Shown one piece after another: positions 7,899 to 17,455 of a stretch of DNA of 64,000 nucleotides. The position numbers and the translations under genes were made by a program. The stretch lies in assembly GCF_048001765.1 (NCBI RefSeq), contig NZ_CP181447.1, forward strand, positions 620,001-684,000, given 5' to 3'. The first letter of the stretch is position 1; each line of letters begins with the position of its first letter. The notes under the pieces are model-generated. The model had not been told where the DNA came from. It did no database searches and saw only the letters and a list, made by a program, of their open reading frames with translations. This DNA is from Bombiscardovia asteroides_K (GTDB taxonomy: Bacteria; Actinomycetota; Actinomycetes; Actinomycetales; Bifidobacteriaceae).

Positions 7899-9983
7899 AT
7901 GACAGACAACGCAGTCCGCACACGCCTTCCGGACAGGCTCATCTTCGGATGCGCCTACTACGACGAATACATGCCCTATGAGCGGGTGGACAAAGACATG
8001 TCCATGATGAAGTCCGCTGGCATCACCACCATTCGTATCGCCGAATCCACCTGGAGCACCCTGGAGCCCCAGCCCGGCGTATTCGACTTCAGCCATGTGG
8101 ACCGGGTGCTGGATGCTGCCGGGCGCTTCGGCATTCAGGTCATCGTGGGCACGCCCACCTATGCCGTCCCCGCCTGGCTGGTCGCCATGCATCCGGATGT
8201 TTTGGCGGACACCCCCAAGGGCCACAACCGGTATGGCGCTCGTCAGATCATGGACATTGTCAATCCTTCCTACCGGTACTATAGCGAGCGCGTCATCCGC
8301 AGGCTTATAAGCCATGTGGCGGACACTCCCCAGGTGATTGGCTACCAGGTCGACAATGAGACCAAGTACTACGACTGCGTATCGCCCGACATGCAGCGCC
8401 TCTTCGTCAAGGATCTGCGACGGCGCTTTGATGACGATCTGGACCATCTCAATGCGGCCTTTGGCCTGGATTACTGGTCAAACAGGATTGACTCCTGGGA
8501 GGATTTTCCCGATCTGACCGGGACCATCAACGCATCCCTGGGTTCGGCCTTCGACCGCTTCCGTCGAAGCCAGGTCAGCCGCTACCTGGCCTGGCAGGCT
8601 GGCATTGTGCGCGAATATGCCCGCGACGACCAGTTCGTCACCCACAACTTCGATTTTGACTGGGGTCCGGGCTGGTCATACGGCGTACAGCCAGCCGTCG
8701 ATCATTTCGAAGCGGCCGGATGCCTGGACGTGGCCGGTGTGGACATCTACCATCCCACCGAGGATGACCTGACCGGCAAGGAGATCGCCTTCGGCGGGGA
8801 TATGACCCGCAGTCTGAAAGGTGGTGCCAACTATCTGGTTCTGGAAACCGAGGCCCAGGGGCAGAACGGCTGGTTGCCCTACCCGGGCCAGCTGCGGCTG
8901 CAGGCATACAGCCATCTGGCCTCGGGTGCTGACGGAGTCATGTACTGGCACTGGCATTCCATCCACAACTCCTTCGAGACTTACTGGAAGGGGCTGCTTT
9001 CACAGGATATGGAACCCAACCCCACCTATGAGGAGGCCGGCCAGTTCGGCATGCAGATAGCGCAGAAGGGTGTGGGGGAGCGCCTGATCAACCTTCAAAA
9101 GCGCAACAAGGTCGCCATCATGGTGGGCAACGACTCCCTGACCGCCCTGGACTGGTTCTCCCTGGAGACCGGCTTCCCCCGTCAGCAGGGGCAGATCTCC
9201 TACAATGATGTGGTCAGACGGGTCTACGATGCCCTCTTCGAACTCAACATCGAGTGCGATTTCATCAGCGACAAGGCTGACCGGTCCCAGCTGGGCCGCT
9301 ATGCCATGGTCCTGGCTCCTGCCCTCTACAGCACCAATGAGGATACGCTGAAGGCCCTGGCCGACTATGTCCATCAGGGAGGTCACCTGGTGGCCACGCT
9401 GCGCTCCTTTGTGGCGGACGAGAACCTCAAGTTCTGGCATGACAAGGCTCCGCACCTGCTGACCGACGTGTTCGGCATTGACTACAACCAATTCACCCGT
9501 CCCGGCAAGGGCCTGACCCTGGATCTGCATGTGTCCGACCAGGCCGGACTGGCCTGCCAGGGACTGATTGAGCTGCTGAATCCGCGACCCGGCACTCAGA
9601 TTCTGGCCTCCTATGACCACCCGGTCTGGAAGCGGTACGCAGCCGTGACCCGTCATGATTACGGCCAAGGCAGCGCGGAGTGGATCGGCACCCTGCCCTC
9701 TGCCCAGGGCATGCGGATACTACTTTCGGATGCGGCGGACACAGCTGGCCTGAACGGTCCCGCCCGGGATCTGGCTGGTCTGGTCACCGTGCGGGAGGGC
9801 ATCAACGCCCGGGGGGAGCAGGTCTCTTACCTGCTCAATTATTCATCCAAGGAGGTCAAGCTGGAAGCGCCTTACAGAGGGCATCTGCTGGTGGCCGACG
9901 GGCAGGCTAATTCTCAGGCGCAAGTGGACCAGGGCCAGCCCATGACCATTGGACCCTGGGACCTGGCGATCATCGTTCGATAG
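7899..9983 (+). CDS. GH42 beta-galactosidase-like glycoside hydrolase
   Basis: A 694-residue GH42 enzyme. The TIM barrel holds the acid/base in GYQVDNET (E154) and the nucleophile in VLETEAQGQ (E316). A trimerisation/Rossmann-like domain (about 390-610) and a small C-terminal beta-domain follow. The ATG at 7899 has GGAG at 7-nt spacing. Bifidobacterial GH42 enzymes act on beta-galactosides or, in some members, alpha-L-arabinopyranosides. It lies between GH30 and GH3 genes, suggesting stepwise trimming of a mixed beta-glycoside in the cytoplasm. Linkage preference is not determinable here. Confidence 0.92.
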   Translation: MTDNAVRTRLPDRLIFGCAYYDEYMPYERVDKDMSMMKSAGITTIRIAESTWSTLEPQPGVFDFSHVDRVLDAAGRFGIQVIVGTPTYAVPAWLVAMHPDVLADTPKGHNRYGARQIMDIVNPSYRYYSERVIRRLISHVADTPQVIGYQVDNETKYYDCVSPDMQRLFVKDLRRRFDDDLDHLNAAFGLDYWSNRIDSWEDFPDLTGTINASLGSAFDRFRRSQVSRYLAWQAGIVREYARDDQFVTHNFDFDWGPGWSYGVQPAVDHFEAAGCLDVAGVDIYHPTEDDLTGKEIAFGGDMTRSLKGGANYLVLETEAQGQNGWLPYPGQLRLQAYSHLASGADGVMYWHWHSIHNSFETYWKGLLSQDMEPNPTYEEAGQFGMQIAQKGVGERLINLQKRNKVAIMVGNDSLTALDWFSLETGFPRQQGQISYNDVVRRVYDALFELNIECDFISDKADRSQLGRYAMVLAPALYSTNEDTLKALADYVHQGGHLVATLRSFVADENLKFWHDKAPHLLTDVFGIDYNQFTRPGKGLTLDLHVSDQAGLACQGLIELLNPRPGTQILASYDHPVWKRYAAVTRHDYGQGSAEWIGTLPSAQGMRILLSDAADTAGLNGPARDLAGLVTVREGINARGEQVSYLLNYSSKEVKLEAPYRGHLLVADGQANSQAQVDQGQPMTIGPWDLAIIVR

Positions 9984-10066
9984 ACCGGCTTCAGTCTGAT
10001 CGGCTTGAGACTGACCGGACGCAAATATGAGTGGATGAGTGCTCAGTAAGAAAGGAAGGTGCCCAG

Positions 10067-12367
10067 ATGGCATCAAGAAAGTTGACGGAGGACCTGCCCT
10101 ACCGCAATCCCGACCTAAGCGTGGATGAGCGAGTGGCCGACCTGGTGGGCCGGATGACCCGTGAGGAGAAGGTGGGCCAGATGATGCAGCTTGATGCCCG
10201 CTCGGGAGTGGACAAGGAGGTGGTGGACCAGCACGCCGGGTCCCTGCTGCATGTCTCTCCGCAGAACATGATCAAGGCTGACAAGGCCGTTCATCGCACC
10301 CGTCTGGGCATTCCTCTGCTGATCGGCGATGACTGCATCCACGGCCATTCCTTCTTCCGCGGGGCCACCATTTTTCCCGAGCAACTGGGCATGGCGGCTT
10401 CCTTCGACCCTGAACTGGTTCAGCGGATGGGGCGGGCCACAGCCCAGGAGGTCGCCACAACAGGCGTCCACTGGACCTTCTCCCCGGTGCTCTGCATCGC
10501 CAGGGACACCCGCTGGGGCCGGGTGGATGAGACCTTCGGCGAGGACCCCTTCCTGATCGGCGAGATGGCCTCGGCCATGGTGCGCGGTTACCAGGGCGGA
10601 TCAGCCATGACCGGAACCCTGCCCAAGGACGCTGTGCTGGCCACGGCCAAGCACTTCGCCGGCTACTCCGAGACCCAAGGCGGGCGCGACGCCTCCGAGG
10701 CGGACCTTTCGCACCGTAAGCTGCTCTCCTGGTTCCTGCCGCCTTTCGAGCGGCTGGCCAAGGAGGGTGTGGCCACCTTCATGCTGGGCTACGAGTCCAT
10801 CGACGGGGTGCCGGTTACAATCAACAACTGGCTGCTCAACGACGTGCTTCGCGGACAGTGGGGCTACCAGGGCACCCTGATCACCGACTGGGACAACGTG
10901 GGCCGGATGGTCTGGGAGCAGAAGGTACAGCCCGACTACACCAGGGCCGCTGCGGCCGCCGTCAAGGCAGGCAACGACCTGATCATGACCACGCCCGGTT
11001 TCTACCAGGGAGCCTTGGATGCACTTGATGCCGGGCTTCTGCACGAAAAGGACCTTGACCGGGCGGTCAAGCACATCCTGGCTCTGAAATTCCGCATGGG
11101 GCTCTTCGAGGATCCACGTCTGCCCGACCCAGAGGCCCAGAAGGTGATCATCAACTCAACGGAGCACCAGGAGCTCAATCTCCAGGTGGCCCAGGAGTCG
11201 GTAGTTCTTTTGAAGAACGACGGCATCCTGCCCCTATTCGGCGGGGTGGACGCCTATGACCGCCCCGGTGATGACTCGGCGCACAGCATAGCCCTGGTGG
11301 GTCCGCTGATTGACGATGCCCAGAACCAGCTGGGGGACTGGGCCGGCGGCTCGGGTCAGTGCGACTGGATCAAGGATCAGCCGCGGGAGATGATCTCGAC
11401 CGTGGCCGACGGTCTGCGCCAGGAGCTGCCTGAAAACTGGCAGATCAACTGCGAGCAGGGCGTCGACGTGCTTCGTCTGGTCGACGACCCGGCGGGCAAG
11501 CTCTTCCCCGATGGCCAGCCCAGGCCCAAGGTGGCGGCCCCGGCCAAGATCGATCAGGGCCGCTTCGACAGGGCCTTGGACCTGGCCAGACGGAGCGACC
11601 TGGTGGTGGCCGTGGTCGGCGACGTGGTCCAGCTGGTGGGCGAGGGCCGTTCGACTGCCACCCTGGAACTTTATGGTCCTCAGCGCAATCTGCTGGATGC
11701 TCTGGCGCAGACGGGCAAGCCCGTGGTCATCGTGCTCATGTCCTCCAAGCCGCTGATTCTGCCACCGTCCGCACAGTCGGCCAGGGCTCTGATCTGGCAG
11801 CCCGACCCGGGCATGCAGGGCGGTCGTGCCCTGGCCAGGATTCTCACCGGCAAGGTTGAGCCCACAGGCAGACTGCCCATCACCTTCCCCAGGCATGCCG
11901 GGCAGCTGCCGGTATACTACAACCAGATCCGGGGCCAGCATGGAGACCGCTATGCCGATCTGACCCAGGATCCGGCCTTCGCCTTCGGTCAGGGCATGGG
12001 CTACACCACCTTTGCATACGGAAAGCCACAGGTCGATGGACCGGGTACCGTTGGACCCGAGGATACGGTCAGGGTGACTGTGGACCTGACCAACACCGGC
12101 CAGTGGCCAGGCACCGAGGTGGTCCAGGCCTATATCAGCGACTTGGTGACCTCAGTCAGCTGGGCTGACCACGAGCTCAAGGCCTTCCAAAGGATTCAGC
12201 TGGATCCAGGGCAGACCCGGAAGGTGGTCTTCGATCTGCCGGTGTCCGAGTGGACCTTGGTCGATGCCGACTGCAACCGCAGGGTCGAGTCCGGTCAGTT
12301 CCAGGTGCTGGTGGGGTCATCCTCGCGCAGGGAGGACCTGCAGGCTGTGACGGTGACCGTGGGTTGA
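10067..12367 (+). CDS. GH3 beta-glucosidase/beta-glycosidase
   Basis: A 766-residue three-domain GH3 enzyme. The N-terminal barrel holds GEDPFL, KHFAGY (195-200) and the nucleophile Asp in LITDWDNVG (D274). The alpha/beta sandwich follows (about 400-620), then a C-terminal fibronectin-III-like domain (about 660-760, with NTGQWPGTEVVQAYI). No signal peptide. The ATG at 10067 is preceded by GGAAGG. It is last in the MFS-GH30-GH42-GH3 operon and probably releases the terminal glucose or xylose from imported oligosaccharides. Confidence 0.93.
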   Translation: MASRKLTEDLPYRNPDLSVDERVADLVGRMTREEKVGQMMQLDARSGVDKEVVDQHAGSLLHVSPQNMIKADKAVHRTRLGIPLLIGDDCIHGHSFFRGATIFPEQLGMAASFDPELVQRMGRATAQEVATTGVHWTFSPVLCIARDTRWGRVDETFGEDPFLIGEMASAMVRGYQGGSAMTGTLPKDAVLATAKHFAGYSETQGGRDASEADLSHRKLLSWFLPPFERLAKEGVATFMLGYESIDGVPVTINNWLLNDVLRGQWGYQGTLITDWDNVGRMVWEQKVQPDYTRAAAAAVKAGNDLIMTTPGFYQGALDALDAGLLHEKDLDRAVKHILALKFRMGLFEDPRLPDPEAQKVIINSTEHQELNLQVAQESVVLLKNDGILPLFGGVDAYDRPGDDSAHSIALVGPLIDDAQNQLGDWAGGSGQCDWIKDQPREMISTVADGLRQELPENWQINCEQGVDVLRLVDDPAGKLFPDGQPRPKVAAPAKIDQGRFDRALDLARRSDLVVAVVGDVVQLVGEGRSTATLELYGPQRNLLDALAQTGKPVVIVLMSSKPLILPPSAQSARALIWQPDPGMQGGRALARILTGKVEPTGRLPITFPRHAGQLPVYYNQIRGQHGDRYADLTQDPAFAFGQGMGYTTFAYGKPQVDGPGTVGPEDTVRVTVDLTNTGQWPGTEVVQAYISDLVTSVSWADHELKAFQRIQLDPGQTRKVVFDLPVSEWTLVDADCNRRVESGQFQVLVGSSSRREDLQAVTVTVG

Positions 12368-12401
12368 CCACCATCCGGTAGCGGAACTTCTCGCGTGTTG
12401 G

Positions 12402-12431
12402 TTGCCCAGGGCCCTCGCCCGCTCCTACCAT
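12402..12431 (+). promoter_or_regulatory. Candidate leaderless promoter of the glutamate-cysteine ligase gene
   Basis: TTGCCC (12402-12407) is followed after 18 bp by TACCAT (12426-12431). The ATG at 12438 is only 6 nt after the -10 hexamer, so transcription would start at or next to the start codon. No Shine-Dalgarno is present. The hisD gene shows the same TACCAT-6 nt-ATG arrangement. Confidence 0.45.
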
Positions 12432-12437
12432 GACAGC

Positions 12438-13712
12438 ATGAGGAAAAGTGTAGGCGCTGGGTATGCGCACCTGTTGACGGTCCCTAATCCGCGGCATGTG
12501 GCCAGCCTGGTCGACTACTTCACACGTGGATCCAAGCCACGGTCCCAGTGGCGTTTCGGCATTGAGATCGAGCATCTGCCGGTCCGTAACGATGGGTCCG
12601 ATGCCCCGGTTCCCTATGAGGGGGAGCGAGGCATCGAGGCCCTGCTGTCGGCCTTGGAACCCTGCTACGACGGCGATAAGGAATACCGGGAGGACGGTCA
12701 CCTGGTAGGTCTGAGCAGGTCGGGCTGCGTGGTCTCCCTGGAGCCTGGAAGCCAGGTGGAGTGCTCCCTGGGCGTGGTGCGGGACAGCCGAGAATTCGAA
12801 GACCTCTACCGTCGCTTCCGGGCCGAGGTCGACCCCATTGCCGAGCGTCTGGGATTCCGGCTGGTCGAGTACGGGTACCGTCCGGCCGGGTCCTACGCGG
12901 ATGTGGGCGTCAATCCCAAGGAACGCTATGCGGTCATGAACACTTACCTGGGTCGCATCGGCCAGTGCGGTCCCATGATGATGCGCAGCACGGCCTCAAC
13001 CCAGATCAGCATCGACTACCAGGACGAGGACGATGCCATCGCCAAGATCCGACTGGGCACGGCCATCGGGCCCATTTTGGCCTACTTCTTCCGCAACACT
13101 CCAATCTTTGAGGGGAAGCCCAACCGCATGCCCCTGCGGCGCCAGCGCATCTGGGACTGGCTCGACACCCAGCGCACAGGCCTGATTCCGGGGCTGTTCG
13201 AGGACGGCTTCGGCTGGGAGGACTATGCCGTGGACATGCTCTCCACCCCGCTCATGGTGGCCGATGTCTCCCACACACCGGAGGTGGAGGGGCCGCAGGG
13301 GCAACAGGTCTTCATAGCCTGGCATGAGAACGCCGGGGAGATCTATCCTGACCGCCGGCTCAACGATGCCGAGATAGCGCACATCCTGACCACGCACTTC
13401 AACGACGTCCGTCTGAAGAATTACATCGAGCTCAGGCACTGGGATTCCCTGCCCATGGAACGTGCCAGCCGACTTCTTGAGGTCGTCGGTGGCATCTTCT
13501 ACGACTCGGATCGATTCGTCGGACTTGTCGGGCTTTTGGACGGGGTGAGCGAGGAGGATGTGCTTGCAGCCAAGGCCGACCTGCAGGTTCGCGGCGGCCA
13601 GGCCAGCCCCTATGGTCGCTCCCTGGACTTCTGGCGGCAGGCGCTGGGTGCCGAGGACACCCTGGATGATCTGCCGGGCGATCCGCACCATCCCGATTTC
13701 TTCCAGTCCTGA
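12438..13712 (+). CDS. gshA: Glutamate--cysteine ligase (GCS2 family)
   Basis: A 424-residue member of the ATP-grasp-like carboxylate-amine ligase/GCS2 family, with the FGIEIEHLPV motif (Glu residues that bind metal and ATP) near residue 40. Further conserved stretches are GSQVECSLG, MMRSTASTQISIDY and the His/Arg-bearing IELRHWDS. The family joins L-glutamate and L-cysteine to gamma-glutamylcysteine. No glutathione synthetase or ergothioneine gene is in the window, so the final thiol product is open. It precedes the ileS T-box leader, which probably has its own promoter. The start is supported by a leaderless-type -10 rather than a ribosome site. Confidence 0.82.
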   Translation: MRKSVGAGYAHLLTVPNPRHVASLVDYFTRGSKPRSQWRFGIEIEHLPVRNDGSDAPVPYEGERGIEALLSALEPCYDGDKEYREDGHLVGLSRSGCVVSLEPGSQVECSLGVVRDSREFEDLYRRFRAEVDPIAERLGFRLVEYGYRPAGSYADVGVNPKERYAVMNTYLGRIGQCGPMMMRSTASTQISIDYQDEDDAIAKIRLGTAIGPILAYFFRNTPIFEGKPNRMPLRRQRIWDWLDTQRTGLIPGLFEDGFGWEDYAVDMLSTPLMVADVSHTPEVEGPQGQQVFIAWHENAGEIYPDRRLNDAEIAHILTTHFNDVRLKNYIELRHWDSLPMERASRLLEVVGGIFYDSDRFVGLVGLLDGVSEEDVLAAKADLQVRGGQASPYGRSLDFWRQALGAEDTLDDLPGDPHHPDFFQS

Positions 13713-13784
13713 CGACTGTTTCGTTATGCGAACGGGTGGGTCCGGTTTCCTGAGGATGGTATAATCTGGTCACCAATGGGCCTT

Positions 13785-13979
13785 GATCCGTCATCAGCGG
13801 GGAGCCCTCGGAAGAACGGGATCGCTTGCGGTGGTCCTCAGTAGAACCGACGGGTGGGCCCGCATAGCCCAGATCAAGCGGTCCGGCACGGGTCATTGGC
13901 CGGGCAAGCGAGGTGGTACCGCGGTGGGCCCCATGGGTCCCTCGTCCTCGACATGGCGACATGAACGACCAGCGAGGAG
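13785..13979 (+). promoter_or_regulatory. T-box riboswitch (translational type) in the ileS leader
   Basis: Stem I is very short: GATCCGT (13785-13791) pairs with ACGGGATC (13816-13823). It encloses the specifier candidate ATC (isoleucine, 13793-13795) and the run GGGGAGCCCTCGGAAGAACGG. The T-box bulge TGGTACC (13914-13920) sits in the antisequestrator helix GCGAGG/CCTCGTCC. CCTCG (13940-13944) can alternatively pair with the ribosome site CGAGG (13973-13977) before the GTG start. Uncharged tRNA-Ile should free the ribosome site. No U-tract terminator is present, so control is translational, as known for actinobacterial ileS leaders. Confidence 0.9.
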
Positions 13980-13987
13980 CGTGAACG

Positions 13988-16900
13988 GTGAATCAGACCA
14001 CTGATACCTCAGATGCGACAAGTCGGGATGGCGAAGTCTATCCCAAGGCGGTGGTGGACCCGGCTCTGGCCAAGGTGAAGCCCAATCCCTCCTTCCCCAA
14101 TATGGAGGAGTCCGTTCTGGACTATTGGGACCATGACGACACCTTCAACAAGTCGGTGGAGCGCCGCCCATCGGGCGACCATGCCGACAACGAGTTCGTC
14201 TTCTTCGACGGCCCGCCCTTCGCCAACGGCCTGCCCCACTACGGGCACCTGCTGACCGGCTACGTCAAGGATGTCATTCCGCGCTACCAGACCATGAAGG
14301 GCCACAAGGTCAACCGTGTCTTCGGCTGGGACACCCACGGTCTGCCCGCCGAGCTGGAGGCCCAGCGCGAGCTCGGCATCGACAGCGTGGATCAGATCGA
14401 GCAGATGGGCATCGAGAAGTTCAATGATGCCTGCCGCGCCTCGGTGCTCAAGTACACCAGCGAGTGGAAGGACTACGTCCACCGTCAGGCCCGCTGGGTG
14501 GACTTCGACCACGGCTACAGGACCCTGGATGTCTCCTACATGGAGTCGGTCATGTGGGCCTTCAAGACCCTCTACGAGAAGGGCCTGGCCTACGAGGGCT
14601 ACCGGGTGCTGCCATACTGCTGGAAGGACCAGACCCCGCTGTCCAACCACGAGCTGCGCATGGATGCCGATGTCTACCAGGATCGGCAGGACACCACCGT
14701 CTCCGTGGCCGTCAAGCTCAGGGATGAGGACGCCTATGCGGTCTTCTGGACCACCACTCCCTGGACCGTCCCCACCAATCTGGCCATCGTGGTTGGCGCC
14801 GATATCGAGTACTCGGAGGTCAGTCCGGTCTCGGGACCCTATGCCGGCAAGCGTTTCTACATTGCCACGGCCCGTCTGGGCGACTACGCCAAGCAGCTGG
14901 GGGAGGACTACCAGGTGGTCCGCACCCTCAAAGGGGCCCAGATGGAGGGCTGGCGGTACTGGCCGGTCTTCCCCTATTTCGCCGGAGAGCAGGCCGAATC
15001 AGAGGGCGGCACCCCCGGTCCCAATGCCTATACCATCTACACGGCCGACTATGTCGACACTGTGGAGGGCACCGGCCTGGTCCACCAGGCTCCCTATGGC
15101 GAGGATGATATGAACACCCTGAACGCCAAGGGTATCCGCAGCGTGGACGTTCTCGATGCCGGGGCCGTCTTCACCGAGCAGTGCCCCGACTACCAGGGCC
15201 TGCAGGCCTTCGATGCCAACATGCCCATCGTGCGTAACCTGCGCGCGGGCGATGGCCCCCTGGCACGGATTCCTGCCGAGCATAGGGCCATCCTCTTCCA
15301 GGAGAAGAGCTACGTCCATTCCTACCCCCACTGCTGGCGTTGCGGCACCCCGCTGATCTACAAGCCGGTCTCCAGCTGGTTCGTCTCCGTGACCAAGATC
15401 AAGGACCGCCTGCTGGAACTCAACCAGCAGATCAACTGGATACCCGAGAACGTCAAGGACGGACAGTTCGGCAAGTGGCTGGCCAATGCCCGCGACTGGT
15501 CCATCTCCCGCAACAGGTTCTGGGGCTCGCCCATCCCGGTCTGGGTCTCGGACGATCCCAAGTACCCGCGGGTGGATGTCTACGGGTCCCTGGATGAGCT
15601 CAAGAAGGACTTCGGCCGTTACCCGACCGATGACAAGGGTCAGATCAACATGCATCGGCCCTGGATCGACCAGCTGACCAGGCCCAACCCGGACGACCCG
15701 ACCGGCAAGTCCACCATGCACAGGATCACCGATGTGCTGGACTGCTGGTTCGAGTCGGGGTCCATGCCCTTCGCCCAGTTTCACTACCCCTTCGAGAACA
15801 AGCAGTACTTCGAGGACAGGGATCCCTGTGATTTTGTGGTGGAGTACATCGGCCAGACCCGCGGCTGGTTCTACACCATGCACATCATGTCCACGGCCCT
15901 CTTCGACCGGCCGGCCTTCAAGAATGTGATCTGCCACGGCATCGTCCTGGGTTCCGACGGCCAGAAGATGAGCAAGCATCTGCGCAACTATCCGGATGTG
16001 AACGAGGTCTTCGACAAGTATGGATCCGATGCCATGCGCTGGTTCCTGATGAGCTCTTCCATCCTGCGCGGCGGCAATCTGGTCGTCACCGCCGATGGCA
16101 TTCGTGACACGGTCCGTCAGGTCATGCTGCCGGTCTGGAGCTCCTACTACTTCTACACGCTCTACGCCAACGCGGCCAACAAGGGCGCCGGCTACCAGGC
16201 CCAGGCGCTGACACCGGACCGTGTGGCCGACCTGCCGGAGATGGACCGCTTCCTGTTGGCACGGACCCGTCGGCTGATCCAGTCGGTGCAGAAGGCCCTG
16301 GACGACTTCGCCATCTCGGATGCCTGCGATGCGGTGACCGACTTCATCGACGTGCTGACCAACTGGTATATCCGCAACAATCGCGACCGCTTCTGGAGCG
16401 AGGATCACCAGGCCTTCGACACCCTCTACACGGCCCTGGAGGCCTTCTCCCGCGTTCTGGCCCCCCTGGCACCCATGGAGGCCGAGCAGATCTGGCGCGG
16501 TCTGACCGGCGGCGAGTCGGTCCACCTGGCCGACTGGCCCTTCCTGGCCGATGAGGCCACCGGGCAGGAGACCGAACTGGGACAGGTCCTGTGCGACGAT
16601 CCTGCCCTGGTAGCCGCCATGGAGAAGGTCCGCGAGGTGGTTTCGGCCACCCTGGCCCTGCGCAAGGCCGAGCAGATCCGTGTCCGCCAGCCCCTGTCCC
16701 GGTTGACCGTGGTGGTTCGTGACCCCGATGCGGCCCGTCCCTATGTGGACGTGCTCAAGTCCGAGCTCAACATCAAGGATGTGGAGTTCTGCACCCTGGA
16801 CCAGGCCGGCCAGCATGGTCTGCGAATCATCCACGATCTCAAGGTCAATGCCCGAGCGGCCGGACCTCGTCTGGGCAAGCAGGTCCAGTTTGTCATCCGT

Positions 16901-17332
16901 GCTTCCAAGCAGGGCGACTGGTCCGAGCAGGATGGCCGTGTGGTCGTCACAACCCCCGACGGACCGGTGGCCCTGGAGCCAGGGGAATACGAGCTGGACA
17001 ACCGGATCGAGCAGGAGGATGGTTCCCAGGCCGACAGGTCGGCCTCCGCAGCCCTGCCCACCGGCGGCTTCGTCATCCTCGACACCCAGCTGGACGACGA
17101 TCTCCTGGCCGAGGGCTATGCCCGGGATCTGATCCGCCAGGTTCAGGATGCCCGGAAGACCGCCGGTCTGGACATCGCCGACCGGATTCGGCTGACCCTG
17201 ACCCTGCCTGCCGAGGATGCCCCCAAGGCCCAGCAGTTCAATGACCTGATCGCCCACGAGACCCTGGCTACCAGCCTGACCGTCGATGTCGGCGATCTGG
17301 ACCAGCCGCAGGTGGACCTGGTCAAGGCCTGA
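13988..17332 (+). CDS. ileS: Isoleucyl-tRNA synthetase (type 2, eukaryote-like)
   Basis: A 1114-residue class I synthetase charging tRNA-Ile. The HIGH box is HYGH (about residue 82, in GLPHYGHLLTGY), the CP1 editing domain contains WTTTPWTVPTNLA, and the signature loop is KMSKH (about 659-663) instead of KMSKS. The anticodon-binding domain and long C-terminal region lack the zinc-finger end of type 1 enzymes. This layout matches the IleS2/eukaryotic class, known for low mupirocin sensitivity, including in bifidobacteria. The GTG start at 13988 has GAGGAG 8 nt upstream; that site is part of the T-box sequestrator. A rho-independent terminator follows at once. Confidence 0.96.
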   Translation: MNQTTDTSDATSRDGEVYPKAVVDPALAKVKPNPSFPNMEESVLDYWDHDDTFNKSVERRPSGDHADNEFVFFDGPPFANGLPHYGHLLTGYVKDVIPRYQTMKGHKVNRVFGWDTHGLPAELEAQRELGIDSVDQIEQMGIEKFNDACRASVLKYTSEWKDYVHRQARWVDFDHGYRTLDVSYMESVMWAFKTLYEKGLAYEGYRVLPYCWKDQTPLSNHELRMDADVYQDRQDTTVSVAVKLRDEDAYAVFWTTTPWTVPTNLAIVVGADIEYSEVSPVSGPYAGKRFYIATARLGDYAKQLGEDYQVVRTLKGAQMEGWRYWPVFPYFAGEQAESEGGTPGPNAYTIYTADYVDTVEGTGLVHQAPYGEDDMNTLNAKGIRSVDVLDAGAVFTEQCPDYQGLQAFDANMPIVRNLRAGDGPLARIPAEHRAILFQEKSYVHSYPHCWRCGTPLIYKPVSSWFVSVTKIKDRLLELNQQINWIPENVKDGQFGKWLANARDWSISRNRFWGSPIPVWVSDDPKYPRVDVYGSLDELKKDFGRYPTDDKGQINMHRPWIDQLTRPNPDDPTGKSTMHRITDVLDCWFESGSMPFAQFHYPFENKQYFEDRDPCDFVVEYIGQTRGWFYTMHIMSTALFDRPAFKNVICHGIVLGSDGQKMSKHLRNYPDVNEVFDKYGSDAMRWFLMSSSILRGGNLVVTADGIRDTVRQVMLPVWSSYYFYTLYANAANKGAGYQAQALTPDRVADLPEMDRFLLARTRRLIQSVQKALDDFAISDACDAVTDFIDVLTNWYIRNNRDRFWSEDHQAFDTLYTALEAFSRVLAPLAPMEAEQIWRGLTGGESVHLADWPFLADEATGQETELGQVLCDDPALVAAMEKVREVVSATLALRKAEQIRVRQPLSRLTVVVRDPDAARPYVDVLKSELNIKDVEFCTLDQAGQHGLRIIHDLKVNARAAGPRLGKQVQFVIRASKQGDWSEQDGRVVVTTPDGPVALEPGEYELDNRIEQEDGSQADRSASAALPTGGFVILDTQLDDDLLAEGYARDLIRQVQDARKTAGLDIADRIRLTLTLPAEDAPKAQQFNDLIAHETLATSLTVDVGDLDQPQVDLVKA

Positions 17333-17345
17333 TTGCAGCTGCATA

Positions 17346-17383
17346 AAAAGGGCTTCCATCCTGTATTGGATGGGAGCCCTTTT
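17346..17383. terminator. Rho-independent terminator after ileS
   Basis: A 16-bp stem (17346-17361 with 17368-17383, one G-T wobble) around a 6-nt loop, with T-run ends on both strands. It serves ileS and probably also the convergent aldo/keto reductase gene. Confidence 0.88.
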
Positions 17384-17455
17384 CTATTCGACCTGCCTGG
17401 ATGGGTGTCCGCTCGCGTCGCACTTGGCCGTGCTGCGGGCAATCAAGCTTGCAGA

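Noticed and set aside
13981..13983. Alternative GTG start for ileS
   Set aside because: It is out of frame with ileS.
14999..17359. 786-residue open frame antisense to ileS
   Set aside because: Shadow of ileS, with no ribosome site or domain; low-complexity Gly/Leu/Val/His composition typical of antisense frames.
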